This document shows, one piece after another, positions 26,007-35,511 of a stretch of 64,000 bases of DNA (the first letter of the stretch is position 1; each line of letters opens with the position of its first letter). A program made the position numbers and the translations under genes. The stretch is taken from positions 1,364,001 through 1,428,000 of the forward strand of contig NZ_CP042331.1 of NCBI RefSeq assembly GCF_008253865.1. The letters run 5' to 3'. This DNA comes from Bosea sp. F3-2. Its GTDB lineage: Bacteria > Pseudomonadota > Alphaproteobacteria > Rhizobiales > Beijerinckiaceae. Below the pieces are notes generated by a model. The model saw only the letters and a list, made by a program, of their open reading frames with translations, had not been told where the DNA came from and ran no database searches.

Positions 26007-28055
26007 GTGGAGCCCGACATCCGTATCGCCGTCGATATTGGCGGCACCTTCACCGACATCGAGATCCTCGATGCCAATTCCGGTGCGATCCACCAGATCA
26101 AGACACCGAGCACGCCCGCCGATCCCTCAATCGGCCTGCTCACCGGCATCCGGCAGGCGTCGGAGCGCTTCGGCTTCCCGATGGAAGCGGTGCAGTACCT
26201 GCTGCACGGCACCACGATCGCGACCAATGCCGTGCTCGAGCGCAAGCTGCCGCTCGGCGCGGTCGTCACCACGGCCGGCTTCGAGGACGTGATGCAGATC
26301 GGCCGCCACGGCCGCAGCGATGTCTATGCGATCACGCTCGCCCAGCCGCAGCCGTTGGTGGCGCGCCGGCTCTGCTTCGGCGTGGCGGAGCGCGTCAACG
26401 CAGCCGGCGAAATCACGGTGCCGCTCGACGAGGACGATGTGCGCCGCATCGCGACCGAGATTGCGCGTGCCGGCGTCAAGTCGGTCGCGATCTGCCTGCT
26501 GCACGCCTACGCCAACCCGGCTCATGAAAGGCGGGTCGGCGCGATCCTCGCCGCGCTGCTGCCGGAGGTCGCGATCACGCTCGCCTCCGACATCTCGCCC
26601 GAGATCCGCGAATATGAGCGCATGTCGACGACGGCGCTCAACGCCATGCTGGTGCCGATCGTGCAGCGCTATACCGACCGGCTCGCCGGGCGGCTCAAGG
26701 ACGAACTGCCCGAAGCGCAGGTCTACCTTGTGCAGTCGAATGGCGGCGTCTCCGGCCTTGCCAAGGCCGGGCGCGAGCCGGCCCGGCTGCTGCTCTCCGG
26801 GCCGAGCGGCGGCGCGGCGGCGGCCAGGCGCCTCTCGGCCGAGCTCGACGAGCCCCATCTCGTCGCGGTGGACATGGGCGGAACCTCCTTCGACATCTCC
26901 GTCGTCCATGACGGCGCGGTCGCCATGGTCAACGAGGGCGAGGTCGACGGTCTGCCCGTGCGCCTGCCGATGATCGAGATGCGCACCATCGGCGCCGGCG
27001 GCGGCTCGATCGCCTGGGTCGACGAGGGCGGGCGGCTGCGCATCGGCCCGCATTCGGCCGGAGCCGATCCGGGCCCGGCCTGCTACGGCAAGGGCGGCAC
27101 GCAACTCACCGTCACCGACGCCAACCTCCTGCTCGGCCGTCTCGACGGGGGGAGCTTCATGGGCGGCGCCATGCCGCTCGACCGTGAGGCGGCTCGCAGG
27201 GCTGCCGAACCGATCGCCGCGAAGCTCGGTCTCACGGTCGATCAGGTTGCGGCCGGCGTCATCGACGTCGCCAATTCGGCGCTGGCGACGGCGACGCGGC
27301 TCTCGCTGTTCGAGAAGGGCATGGATCCCGAGGATTTTGCGCTGCTCTCCTTCGGTGGTGCCGGCGGCGTCCATGCCTGCGAGGTCGCGGAGGAACTCGG
27401 CATCCGCCGGGTCATCTTCCCCGCCCATGCCTCGACGCTCTCGGCCTGGGGCATCCTCTGGTCCGACATCGCGCATGATCTGAGCGCGACGCAGATCGGC
27501 CTCCTGACCGATCTTGCGCCCACGCTCGCCAAGATTTCGGAGCGCCTCGTCTCCGAAGCCAAAGCGCTGCTCGCGGAGGACGGCGTGCCGGATGGCGCGC
27601 AGCGCTTCGAGTGGGCGCTCGACCTGCGCTATGCGGGTCAGGCCTTCGACCTGCGCGTGGAGCTCGACGGCGCCGATTTCTCGCCAGCCGGGGTGGCAAA
27701 GGCCACCGCGGCCTTCCATGCGCTGCACCGCCAGCGCTTCTCCTATGACGAGCCGGCGGTCCCGGTCGAGATCGTCGCCCTGCGCCTCAAGGCGGTGGGC
27801 GGCCTCGCCAAGCCGATACCGGGCCATGCCGAGGTGGAACATGCGCGGCATGCGAGCCGCAACCGGCCGGTGCACGGCCGCAGCGGACCCGTGACAACGC
27901 CGGTCTGGGACCGGGACGCGATCGGCGGCACCGAGGCCGTGTCCGGCCCGGCCATCGTCGAGGAGCCCTACACCTCCATCTATCTGCCGGCCGGCTGGAC
28001 GATCCTGACCCATGCGTCGGGTGCGCTGATCGCCGACCGTCTCGCCAGCCATTGA
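26007..28055 (+). CDS. hyuA: Hydantoinase/oxoprolinase A subunit
   Basis: 682 aa, typical size. The N-terminal ASKHA-type ATP site reads IAVDIGGTFTDIEILD and a second nucleotide motif lies in VAVDMGGTSFDISVV; TIGAGGGSIAWVD follows. Subunit A/B enzymes of this family open hydantoin, N-methylhydantoin or 5-oxoproline rings, or carboxylate acetone/acetophenone, with ATP. GTG at 26007 is preferred, with CTGGAG upstream; a GTG at 25983 has no ribosome site. The B subunit starts 10 bases downstream. With the amidase and importer upstream, ring opening followed by carbamoyl hydrolysis is a reasonable inference. Confidence 0.9.
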   Translation: MEPDIRIAVDIGGTFTDIEILDANSGAIHQIKTPSTPADPSIGLLTGIRQASERFGFPMEAVQYLLHGTTIATNAVLERKLPLGAVVTTAGFEDVMQIGRHGRSDVYAITLAQPQPLVARRLCFGVAERVNAAGEITVPLDEDDVRRIATEIARAGVKSVAICLLHAYANPAHERRVGAILAALLPEVAITLASDISPEIREYERMSTTALNAMLVPIVQRYTDRLAGRLKDELPEAQVYLVQSNGGVSGLAKAGREPARLLLSGPSGGAAAARRLSAELDEPHLVAVDMGGTSFDISVVHDGAVAMVNEGEVDGLPVRLPMIEMRTIGAGGGSIAWVDEGGRLRIGPHSAGADPGPACYGKGGTQLTVTDANLLLGRLDGGSFMGGAMPLDREAARRAAEPIAAKLGLTVDQVAAGVIDVANSALATATRLSLFEKGMDPEDFALLSFGGAGGVHACEVAEELGIRRVIFPAHASTLSAWGILWSDIAHDLSATQIGLLTDLAPTLAKISERLVSEAKALLAEDGVPDGAQRFEWALDLRYAGQAFDLRVELDGADFSPAGVAKATAAFHALHRQRFSYDEPAVPVEIVALRLKAVGGLAKPIPGHAEVEHARHASRNRPVHGRSGPVTTPVWDRDAIGGTEAVSGPAIVEEPYTSIYLPAGWTILTHASGALIADRLASH

Positions 28056-28065
28056 GGGTGCCGCC

Positions 28066-29766
28066 ATGACCGATCTTCAGCCGGGCATCGACCCGATCCG
28101 CCTCGAAGTCATCCGCAACGCACTGGTCGCGGCCTCCGAGGAGATGAGCATCACGATCTGGCGGACCAGCCGCTCGACCGTGGTGCGCGAGATCCTCGAC
28201 TTCTCGACCGCCGTCTTCGACGCGCAAGGCAACAACATCGCGCAATCCGCCCGCATTCCGGTCCATCTCAACTCGATGTCGGACTGCCTGCGCACGATCC
28301 TCGACCGGTTCATCCCGCTGGAGAAGTGGCAGGACGGCGACGTGATCGTCACCAACGATCCCTATTCCGGCGGGCAGCATCTGCCGGACATCCAGACCTT
28401 TCGCCCTGTCTTCGTCGACGGCAGGCGCATCGCGATCGTCGGCACGCTCTGCCATCATGTCGATGTCGGCGGCGGCGCGGCCGGCAGCTACTATGCCGCC
28501 GCTACCGAGGTCTTCCACGAAGGCATCCGCATCCCGCCGCTCCGGCTCGTCGACAAGGGCGTGCTCAATAGCGGCGTCTTCGAGATGCTGCTGCACAATG
28601 TCCGCCAGCCTGACGAGACGCGCGGCGATCTCAACGCCCAGATCGCCGCGCTCGGTATCGGCGAGCGGGCGGTCGCGCGCATGGCCCGCAAATACGGCAC
28701 GGCCTCGCTGACCGCCGCCATGGCCGCGATCCTGGACGGTTCCGAGGCAATGATGCGCGCCGCGCTGAAGGCGCTGCCGGACGGGGAATCGTCCTTCGTC
28801 GAGCTCGTGGATGATGATGGCCAGTCCGAGGAGCCGATCAGGCTCGCGGTGAAGATCACCAAGGCCGGCGACAGCATCGCGCTCGATTTCGAAGGCTCGA
28901 GCCATCAGGTGCGGGGGCCGGTCAACAACACACCCGCGATGACCTGCTCGGCGGTCTACTACGCGTTGCTGGCGGCGTTGGGCGGCGATATTCCGGCCAA
29001 TTCCGGCTGCTACCGGCCGGTGACGGTCAAGCTGCCCGAAGGCAGCGTCGTCAACGCGGCCTTCCCGGCGCCGGTCGCCGGCCGCATGGTGGTCAACCAC
29101 CGCATCGCGACCGCCGTGTTCGGCGCTCTCGCCGCGATCATGCCGGAACGCATCCCGGCGGCCTATTACGCGATTTCGTATGTCTACGCCCTGCAGACCA
29201 CGAACAAGCAGGGCAAGCAACAGGTCTATTTCGACATCGAGGTCGGCGGCTGGGGCGGCCATGCCGGCGGCGACGGCGCCAGCGCGTTGTCCTGCGGCCT
29301 GCACAACAACACCAATGCGCCGATCGAGATGGTCGAGGCGAAATATCCGGTGACCTTCATGAAATACGGCCTCATCCCGGATTCCGGTGGTGCTGGCCGG
29401 TTCCGCGGCGGCCTTGGTCTCGTGCGCGAATGGCGGCTCGATGCCGCCGAGGGCTCACTCTCGACCAATTTCGAGCGCTTCCGCCATGCGCCCTACGGCA
29501 TCAGGGGCGGCGAGCCGGGCTCGCTCAGCCGCACGACCGTGACGCATCCGGACGGCTCGACCCTCTCCTTGCGCTCGAAGGTTTCCGGCATCCCGCTTCG
29601 GCGTGGCGATGTCGTCACCATCGAGACCTCCGGAGGCGGCGGCTATGGCGATCCAAGCGGCCGCGATCCGGAGCGGCTTGCCCGCGATCTCGCCGAGGGG
29701 CTCGTGACATCGGAAAGGGCCGCAGCCCTCTATGGCCGGAACGAGCGAAAGGAGATCGCAGCGTGA
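28066..29766 (+). CDS. hyuB: Hydantoinase/oxoprolinase B subunit
   Basis: 566 aa. Family motifs are clear: DPIRLEVIRNALVAASEEMS near the N-terminus, GDVIVTNDPYSGGQHLPDIQ, GPVNNTPAMT and the C-terminal FRGGLGLVREWRL. HyuB subunits pair with HyuA to form the active enzyme. The stop overlaps the next gene start in GTGA (29763-29766). No truncation or frameshift is seen. Confidence 0.92.
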   Translation: MTDLQPGIDPIRLEVIRNALVAASEEMSITIWRTSRSTVVREILDFSTAVFDAQGNNIAQSARIPVHLNSMSDCLRTILDRFIPLEKWQDGDVIVTNDPYSGGQHLPDIQTFRPVFVDGRRIAIVGTLCHHVDVGGGAAGSYYAAATEVFHEGIRIPPLRLVDKGVLNSGVFEMLLHNVRQPDETRGDLNAQIAALGIGERAVARMARKYGTASLTAAMAAILDGSEAMMRAALKALPDGESSFVELVDDDGQSEEPIRLAVKITKAGDSIALDFEGSSHQVRGPVNNTPAMTCSAVYYALLAALGGDIPANSGCYRPVTVKLPEGSVVNAAFPAPVAGRMVVNHRIATAVFGALAAIMPERIPAAYYAISYVYALQTTNKQGKQQVYFDIEVGGWGGHAGGDGASALSCGLHNNTNAPIEMVEAKYPVTFMKYGLIPDSGGAGRFRGGLGLVREWRLDAAEGSLSTNFERFRHAPYGIRGGEPGSLSRTTVTHPDGSTLSLRSKVSGIPLRRGDVVTIETSGGGGYGDPSGRDPERLARDLAEGLVTSERAAALYGRNERKEIAA

Positions 29767-30788
29767 CTGCCAACGCTCCGCACGACGCCGTCACCCTGAG
29801 CCTGACGGAAGTGGAAGCCCTGACGCGTTCGGCGTTGCTGGCCTGTGGCGTCGATCCGCGCAACGAGCCCGCGATCACGGCCTCGATGGTCGCGGCGGAA
29901 GCCGAAGGCATTCATAGCCATGGGCTGGCGCGCCTGCCGACCTATTGCGAGCACGCAAAGGTCGGCAAGATCGACGGCAAAGCGCGCCCCGTGCTGGACA
30001 GCCCGCGGCCCGGCCTCGTACGCGTCGATGCGAAAGGCGGCTTCGCCCATCCGGCGATCGATTTCGGGTTGCCCGCACTCTGCGAGGCGGTGAAGACGCA
30101 AGGCATAGCCGCGCTCGCGATAACAAACTCCTATAACTGCGGCGTCGTCGGCTATCATGTCGAGCGCGTCGCGGCGGAAGGGTTTTTGGCGCTTGGGTTT
30201 GTCAACGCGCCTGCTTCGATCGCGCCGATGGGCGGCACGAAGCCGGTCTTCGGCACCAACCCCATCGCGCTTGCGGTGCCGCGCTCGGGCCGGGAACCGC
30301 TCGTGCTGGACCAGTCTTCGAGCGTCGTCGCCAAGAGCGAGATCGTCGTGCATCAGCAGCGCGGCGAGCCGATCCCGCTCGGATGGGCGCTCGACAAGGA
30401 CGGAAACCCCACGAGCGACCCTGCCGCTGCGCTCGCCGGTGGCACCATGGTTCCCGCGGGAGGGTATAAGGGGGCCGGGCTCGCGCTCATCGTCGAACTG
30501 CTCGCGGCCTGGCTGACCGGCGCCAACCTCTCGATCGATGCTTCCTCCTTTGCCGACAATTTGGGCCGCTCGCCGCGCACCGGCCAGTTCTTTATCGCAA
30601 TCGACAGCGGTGCCCTCGCCGGCCCGAACTCGAACGAGCGTCTGGAACGCCTGTTCGGCGCCATCTTGCAGCAGGATGGTGCGCGACTGCCGGGCGAGCG
30701 GCGGAGCCGTGCGAAGAGGCGGACGGCAGCGCAGGGAGTAACCATTCCCAATGCGCTGTTCGAACGCTTGCAGCGCTACGCCGCCTGA
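29763..30788 (+). CDS. Ldh-family (malate/L-lactate dehydrogenase type) NAD(P)-dependent oxidoreductase
   Basis: 341 aa. The fold-specific motif EGIHSHGLARLPTYCE carries the catalytic His, and ITNSYNCGVVGYHVERVAAEG and GTNPIALAVP follow; GGYKGAGLALIVELLA is the nucleotide-site region. The family reduces 2-oxo acids or cyclic imines (ureidoglycolate, Delta1-piperideine-2-carboxylate, lactate). GTG start overlaps the hyuB stop. As the last gene of the operon it may reduce or oxidise the amino or hydroxy acid released upstream. The C-terminal 40 residues are Arg-rich (ERRSRAKRRTAAQ), which is a little unusual. Confidence 0.88.
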   Translation: MTANAPHDAVTLSLTEVEALTRSALLACGVDPRNEPAITASMVAAEAEGIHSHGLARLPTYCEHAKVGKIDGKARPVLDSPRPGLVRVDAKGGFAHPAIDFGLPALCEAVKTQGIAALAITNSYNCGVVGYHVERVAAEGFLALGFVNAPASIAPMGGTKPVFGTNPIALAVPRSGREPLVLDQSSSVVAKSEIVVHQQRGEPIPLGWALDKDGNPTSDPAAALAGGTMVPAGGYKGAGLALIVELLAAWLTGANLSIDASSFADNLGRSPRTGQFFIAIDSGALAGPNSNERLERLFGAILQQDGARLPGERRSRAKRRTAAQGVTIPNALFERLQRYAA

Positions 30789-30814
30789 CAGGTAGAAGGG
30801 CAGCTCAAGGCCAC

Positions 30815-30909
30815 CATAGATCGCCGCGCGTCCGATAGGACGCGGTAACGGTGATCTATGCTTTTGTTATCGCATCGGATCTTTCCGAAAAGTGGTTTCC
30901 ACTTTTCGG
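30815..30909. terminator. Two stem-loops between convergent genes
   Basis: First structure: CATAGATC (30815-30822) pairs with GATCTATG (30853-30860), with an inner CGCGTCC/GGACGCG stem around GATA (30827-30844). Second: CCGAAAAGTGG (30885-30895) pairs perfectly with CCACTTTTCGG (30899-30909), loop TTT; similar elements are common in rhizobial intergenic DNA. Lying between the dehydrogenase stop (30788) and the cusA stop (30932), they probably end both transcripts. Confidence 0.65.
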
Positions 30910-30931
30910 TCCGATTCTACAGTTCGACCGA

Positions 30932-33900
30932 TTACACGGCTGCGGGCTCCGCCAGCTCCAATTTTGAAGCGACCGTCGTGCCCATGGCCGGTAGCCGCCA
31001 GCCCTTGATGAGGCCATAGATCGCCGGGATCACGAGCAGTGTCAGCACGGTCGACGAGATCATGCCGCCGATCATCGGCACGGCGATGCGCTGCATCACC
31101 TCGGAACCCGTGCCGGTATTCCAGAGGATCGGCAGCAGGCCGGCCATGATTGCGACCACGGTCATGATCTTCGGTCGCACCCGCTCGACTGCGCCCAGCA
31201 TGATCGCCTCATGCAGGTCGGCGCGGGTAAAGGCCCGCTCTTGCCCGACGCAGCGCGCGCGCACCTCACTGAGCGCGTGATCGAGATAGATCAGCATGAT
31301 CACACCCGTCTCGGCGGCGACGCCAGCGAGAGCGATGAAGCCGACGGCCACGGCCACCGACATGTTGAAGCCGAGCCACCAGAGCAGCCAGATGCCCCCG
31401 ACCAGGGCGAAGGGCAGCGAGAGCATGACGATGAAGGTCTCGGTCAGCCTGCGAAAGTTCAGGTAGAGCAGCAGGAAGATGATCGCGAGCGTCACCGGCA
31501 CGACCAGCTTGAGGCGTGCCTCGGCCCGTTCGAGGTATTCGAACTGGCCGCTCCAGGCGATGCGGTAGCCCGCGGGCAGCTTGACGCTCTGCGCAATCGC
31601 GTTCTGGGCATCGCGGACATAACCGCCGAGATCGCGCCCCGCCGTGTCCACGAAGATATAGACCGCGAGCTCGCCGTTCTCGGTGCGGATCGAGGCGGCG
31701 CCGCGCTTGCGCTCGATGCTCGCGACCTCTCCGAGCGGCACGCTGGCGCCGGACGGCGTCGAGACCTGGACCTCGCGGGCGACCGCCTGCGGATCGGAAC
31801 GCAGATCCCGCGGGTAGCGGATGGCGACCCCATAGCGCTCGCGGCCCTCGACCGTCGTCGTCACGGTCTCTCCGCCCATCGCCATCAGGATCGCATTCTG
31901 GACGTCGCCGACGGCGAGCCCGTAGCGGCCCAGGGCGATCCGATCCGGCACGATGTCGAGGAAGTAGCCGCCGATGACGCGTTCGGCATAGGCGCTGCTC
32001 GTGCCCGGAACGGCCTTCAGTACGGTCTCCACCTGGCGCGAGACCGCCTCCATCTGCGCGAGATCGGTGCCGAACACCTTCACTCCGATCGGCGTGCGGA
32101 TGCCGGTCGCCAGCATGTCGATGCGCGCGCGGATCGGCTGGGTCCAGGCATTGGAGACGCCCGGGAACTGGAGCGCCTTGTCCATCTCGGCCTTGAGGCT
32201 GTCGAGCGTGACGCCTGCGCGCCATTCCGTCTTGGGCTTCAGGTTGATGATGGTCTCGAACATCTCGGTCGGCGCCGGATCGGTCGCGGTCTGGGCGCGG
32301 CCGGCCTTGCCATAGACCGAGGCAACCTCCGGAAAGGAGCGGATGATCCGGTTCTGGGTCTGGAGCAGCTCGGCCGCCTTGGTTACGGAGATGCCGGGCA
32401 AGGTGGTCGGCATGTACATCAGCGTGCCCTCGTCGAGGGTCGGCATGAACTCCGAACCGAGCTGGCGTGCTGGCCAGAAACTGAATCCGAGGACCGCCAG
32501 CGCGAGCAGGATCGTCAGGGTCTTGGCTCCGAGGACGCCGCGGATGATCGGGCGGTAGACTGCGATCAGGCCGCGATTGATCGGATTCCGACTCTCCGGG
32601 ATGATCCTCCCCTTGACGAAGATGACCATCAGGGCCGGCACGAGCGTCACCGACAGGAGCGCTGCCGCCGCCATGGCGAAGGTCTTGGTGAAGGCAAGCG
32701 GCCCGAACAGGCGACCTTCCTCCGCCTCCAATGTGAAGATCGGCAGGAACGAGACGGTGATGACGAGCAGGCTGAAGAACAGCGCCGGACCGACCTCACT
32801 CGCCGCCTCGATCAGGATTTCGACGCGCGGCTTGTCCGGCGGCGCCCGTTCGAGATGCTTGTGAGCGTTTTCGATCATGACGATGGCGGCGTCGATCATG
32901 GCTCCGACCGCGATGGCGATCCCGCCCAGGCTCATGATGTTCGAACCGAGCCCGAGTGCCTTCATCGCCGAGAAGGCCATCAGGATGCCGACCGGCAGCA
33001 TGATGATCGCCACCAGCGCGCTGCGCAGATGCAGCAGGAAGACGATGCAGACCAGCGCGACGATAATGCTCTCTTCGATCAATGTGCCCTTCAATGTCTC
33101 GATCGCCCGCTCGATCAGCCCGGAACGATCATAGACAGGCACAATCTCCGCCCCGCCCGGCAGGCTCGAGGCGATCTCCGCAAGGCGCGTCTTGGCCCGC
33201 TCGATGACGGAGAGCGCGTTGGCGCCGAAACGCTGCAGCACGATGCCGCTTGCGACCTCGCCCTCGCCATTGAGTTCGGTGATGCCGCGCCGCTCATCGG
33301 GACCGAGTTCGACACGGGCGACATCGGATAGGCGCAGGGGCACGCCGCGCTCGCTCTTCAGGACGATGTTCTCGATGTCGGCGAGCGACTTGAGATAGCC
33401 GCGGCCGCGCACCATGAACTCGAACTCGCTGAGCTCGACCGTACGGCCGCCGACATCCATGTTGCTGCTGCGCACGGCCTCGCGCAGTGCCGCCAGCGAG
33501 ACACCCTGAGCACGCAGGCGCACGGGATCGACGACGATCGCATATTGCTTGACGAAACCGCCGACGCTCGCGACCTCGGCCACGCCCTCGGCACGTGAAG
33601 CGGCAAAGCGTACGACCCAATCCTGCACGGAGCGCAGCTCGGCCAAGGTCATGTCCTTGGCCATGACCGCGTATTGATAGACCCAGCCGACTCCGGTCGC
33701 GTCCGGCCCGAGCGTGGGCGATACGCCGGCCGGCAGGCGTCGCGGAGCGGCGTTGAGATATTCGAGCACGCGCGAGCGCGCCCAGTAGGGATCGGTGCCC
33801 TCCTCAAAGATGACGTAGACGAAGGAGACGCCGAAGAAGGAGAAGCCGCGCACGACCCGCGCCTTGGGCACGGTCAGCATCGAGGTCGTGAGAGGATAGG

Positions 33901-34096
33901 TGACCTGATCCTCGATCACCTGCGGCGCCTGGCCGGGATATTCGGTGTAGACGATGACCTGGACGTCGGAGAGGTCGGGAATGGCGTCGAGCGGCAAGGT
34001 CTTCAGCGCATAGATACCGGCGGCCACGGCAAAGGCCGTGGCAACGAAGACGAGGATCAGGTTACGCGCCGACCAGGCGATCAGGCGGGCGATCAT
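30932..34096 (-). CDS. cusA: CusA/CzcA-family heavy-metal efflux RND transporter
   Basis: 1054 aa inner-membrane proton antiporter, close in length to E. coli CusA. Membrane motif SNIMSLGGIAIAVGAMIDAAIV and downstream IENAHKHLE match the Cu/Ag subclass (HME4). Periplasmic Met in APTEMFET and RIDMLATGI correspond, by remembered alignment, to two of the three copper-binding methionines of CusA; I cannot place the third. The ATG overlaps the cusB stop (ATGA). No gene for a CusC-type outer-membrane channel is present nearby, so a shared TolC-like channel must be used. Confidence 0.93.
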   Translation of the reverse strand: MIARLIAWSARNLILVFVATAFAVAAGIYALKTLPLDAIPDLSDVQVIVYTEYPGQAPQVIEDQVTYPLTTSMLTVPKARVVRGFSFFGVSFVYVIFEEGTDPYWARSRVLEYLNAAPRRLPAGVSPTLGPDATGVGWVYQYAVMAKDMTLAELRSVQDWVVRFAASRAEGVAEVASVGGFVKQYAIVVDPVRLRAQGVSLAALREAVRSSNMDVGGRTVELSEFEFMVRGRGYLKSLADIENIVLKSERGVPLRLSDVARVELGPDERRGITELNGEGEVASGIVLQRFGANALSVIERAKTRLAEIASSLPGGAEIVPVYDRSGLIERAIETLKGTLIEESIIVALVCIVFLLHLRSALVAIIMLPVGILMAFSAMKALGLGSNIMSLGGIAIAVGAMIDAAIVMIENAHKHLERAPPDKPRVEILIEAASEVGPALFFSLLVITVSFLPIFTLEAEEGRLFGPLAFTKTFAMAAAALLSVTLVPALMVIFVKGRIIPESRNPINRGLIAVYRPIIRGVLGAKTLTILLALAVLGFSFWPARQLGSEFMPTLDEGTLMYMPTTLPGISVTKAAELLQTQNRIIRSFPEVASVYGKAGRAQTATDPAPTEMFETIINLKPKTEWRAGVTLDSLKAEMDKALQFPGVSNAWTQPIRARIDMLATGIRTPIGVKVFGTDLAQMEAVSRQVETVLKAVPGTSSAYAERVIGGYFLDIVPDRIALGRYGLAVGDVQNAILMAMGGETVTTTVEGRERYGVAIRYPRDLRSDPQAVAREVQVSTPSGASVPLGEVASIERKRGAASIRTENGELAVYIFVDTAGRDLGGYVRDAQNAIAQSVKLPAGYRIAWSGQFEYLERAEARLKLVVPVTLAIIFLLLYLNFRRLTETFIVMLSLPFALVGGIWLLWWLGFNMSVAVAVGFIALAGVAAETGVIMLIYLDHALSEVRARCVGQERAFTRADLHEAIMLGAVERVRPKIMTVVAIMAGLLPILWNTGTGSEVMQRIAVPMIGGMISSTVLTLLVIPAIYGLIKGWRLPAMGTTVASKLELAEPAAV

Positions 34097-35511
34097 GGCT
34101 TGGCTTCCGGCTGTGCGAAGCCGCTCAGGGCGGCCTTGAGGTTGCTCTCGGCGTCGATCAGGAAGTTGGCCGAGATGACGACGCGGTCGCCCTCGGAGAC
34201 GCCCTCGGTGATCGCGACCATGCCGTCGCCGCGACGGCCGAGCTTGACCTCGCGCGGTTCGAAACGGCCCTCGCCGCGATCGAGGATAACGACGCGGCGC
34301 GTGCCGCTATCGATTACGGCGCTGTCGGGAACCGCCAGTTCCGGAGCTGCATCACCGGAGCCGATTTCGACGTCGGCATACATGTTCGGCAGCAGCACGC
34401 CCTCGCGGTTGGCGATTTCGATGCGGACCTTTGCCGTGCGCGTTGCCTCGGCGATCTGCGGATAGATCACGCTGACCCGCCCCTCGAACGAACTTCCGGG
34501 GCGACCACGCAGCTGCACCGCAGCCGGTGCGCCGATGCGAACGGCGGCCAGCTCGCGTTCCGGCACGTCGGCCAGAACCCAGATCGTCGAGATGTCGGCA
34601 AGCCGGAACAGGCTGTTGCCGGCCACGATTTTCATGCCGTCGCTGACCGTGCGTTCAAGCACGATGCCGTCGCGTGGCGCCGACCAGTTGATCGTCAGCG
34701 GCACCTTGCGGCTGCGCTCGATCTCGGCGATGACCTCGGGTGGAAGGCCGAGGTTTTCGAGCCGCTGCCTTGCTCCGCCTTCGGGCACGCCGCGCGCGGC
34801 AGCATTGAGCTCGGTGATGAACTGGGCCCCCGCCGTGCTGATCTCGGGGGAGTAGATGCGCACGAGCCGCGTGCCTTTCGCGACGCGGTCACCCGTCGTG
34901 ACCGGCGCGACCTCCTGGACGAAAGCATCCGCACGCATTGCGATGACGGAAACCCGGCGCTCGTCGAGCTGGACGGAGCCGGGTACGCGGATCGATCGAT
35001 CGATTGCCTTGCGTCTGACCGGCTCCGAGCGCACGCCGCTGCGCTGGATGCGCCCCGGCGAGAGCTTGACGATTCCGGCCTCGTTTGCCTCGCCTTCGTA
35101 GACGGGGAGATAATCCATCCCCATCGAGTCCTTCTTCGGCACCGGCGAGGTGTCCGGGAGACCCATGGGATTGCGGTAGTAGAGGACGCGCTTCGCGTCG
35201 GCCTGCGCCGTCCGCTCCTCACTCGGGGGCTTCTCCTCGAAGCTGATGTCCTGGCTGGCGTGGACGGCCGTGAAGGGCCGGCCGTCCTCGGTCTGGCGCG
35301 GCCCTGCCGAATAGACGGGCTTTCGATCGGGATCCTGATAATAGATCACCGGTCCGGTTCCGACGGGCTCGTTTGCCGCGAGCGAACCCTCGATGCCGAA
35401 CCAGGTGCGGAGGCCCGCCACCGCGATACCGCGTTGCCCGGCCCAATAGCCTGCACCTCCCGCCGCCAGAATGGCGGCGAGAGCGAGGCCCGTGAGGGCA
35501 ATACGCTTCAT
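34093..35511 (-). CDS. cusB: CusB-type periplasmic adaptor with duplicated metal-binding segment
   Basis: 472 aa, longer than E. coli CusB (about 407). An N-terminal membrane anchor or signal (IALTGLALAAILAAGGAGYWAG) is followed by two copies of a heavy-metal-binding-like segment: a degenerate one (about 55-85, VIYYQDPDRKPVYSAGP) and a canonical one (about 108-140, VLYYRNPMGLP with DSMGMDYLPVYE). Barrel-sandwich, hairpin and beta-barrel domains follow (VIAMRADAFVQEV, GTRLVRIYSPEIS, IWVLADVPERELAAV). It links CusA to the outer-membrane channel and hands over Cu(I)/Ag(I). Coupled by ATGA overlaps on both sides. Confidence 0.92.
   Translation of the reverse strand: MKRIALTGLALAAILAAGGAGYWAGQRGIAVAGLRTWFGIEGSLAANEPVGTGPVIYYQDPDRKPVYSAGPRQTEDGRPFTAVHASQDISFEEKPPSEERTAQADAKRVLYYRNPMGLPDTSPVPKKDSMGMDYLPVYEGEANEAGIVKLSPGRIQRSGVRSEPVRRKAIDRSIRVPGSVQLDERRVSVIAMRADAFVQEVAPVTTGDRVAKGTRLVRIYSPEISTAGAQFITELNAAARGVPEGGARQRLENLGLPPEVIAEIERSRKVPLTINWSAPRDGIVLERTVSDGMKIVAGNSLFRLADISTIWVLADVPERELAAVRIGAPAAVQLRGRPGSSFEGRVSVIYPQIAEATRTAKVRIEIANREGVLLPNMYADVEIGSGDAAPELAVPDSAVIDSGTRRVVILDRGEGRFEPREVKLGRRGDGMVAITEGVSEGDRVVISANFLIDAESNLKAALSGFAQPEAKP

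Noticed and set aside
26127..28067. 646-codon minus-strand open frame
   Set aside because: Shadow of the hydantoinase A gene; no recognisable motifs.
31211..33331. 706-codon plus-strand open frame
   Set aside because: Antisense to cusA, which has complete RND motifs; composition is Asp/Arg/Gln-rich and uninformative.
30932..34096. Assignment of the third CusA copper-binding methionine
   Set aside because: I could not align the region reliably by eye, so only two methionines are mentioned and metal specificity (Cu/Ag rather than Co/Zn/Cd) rests on overall similarity.
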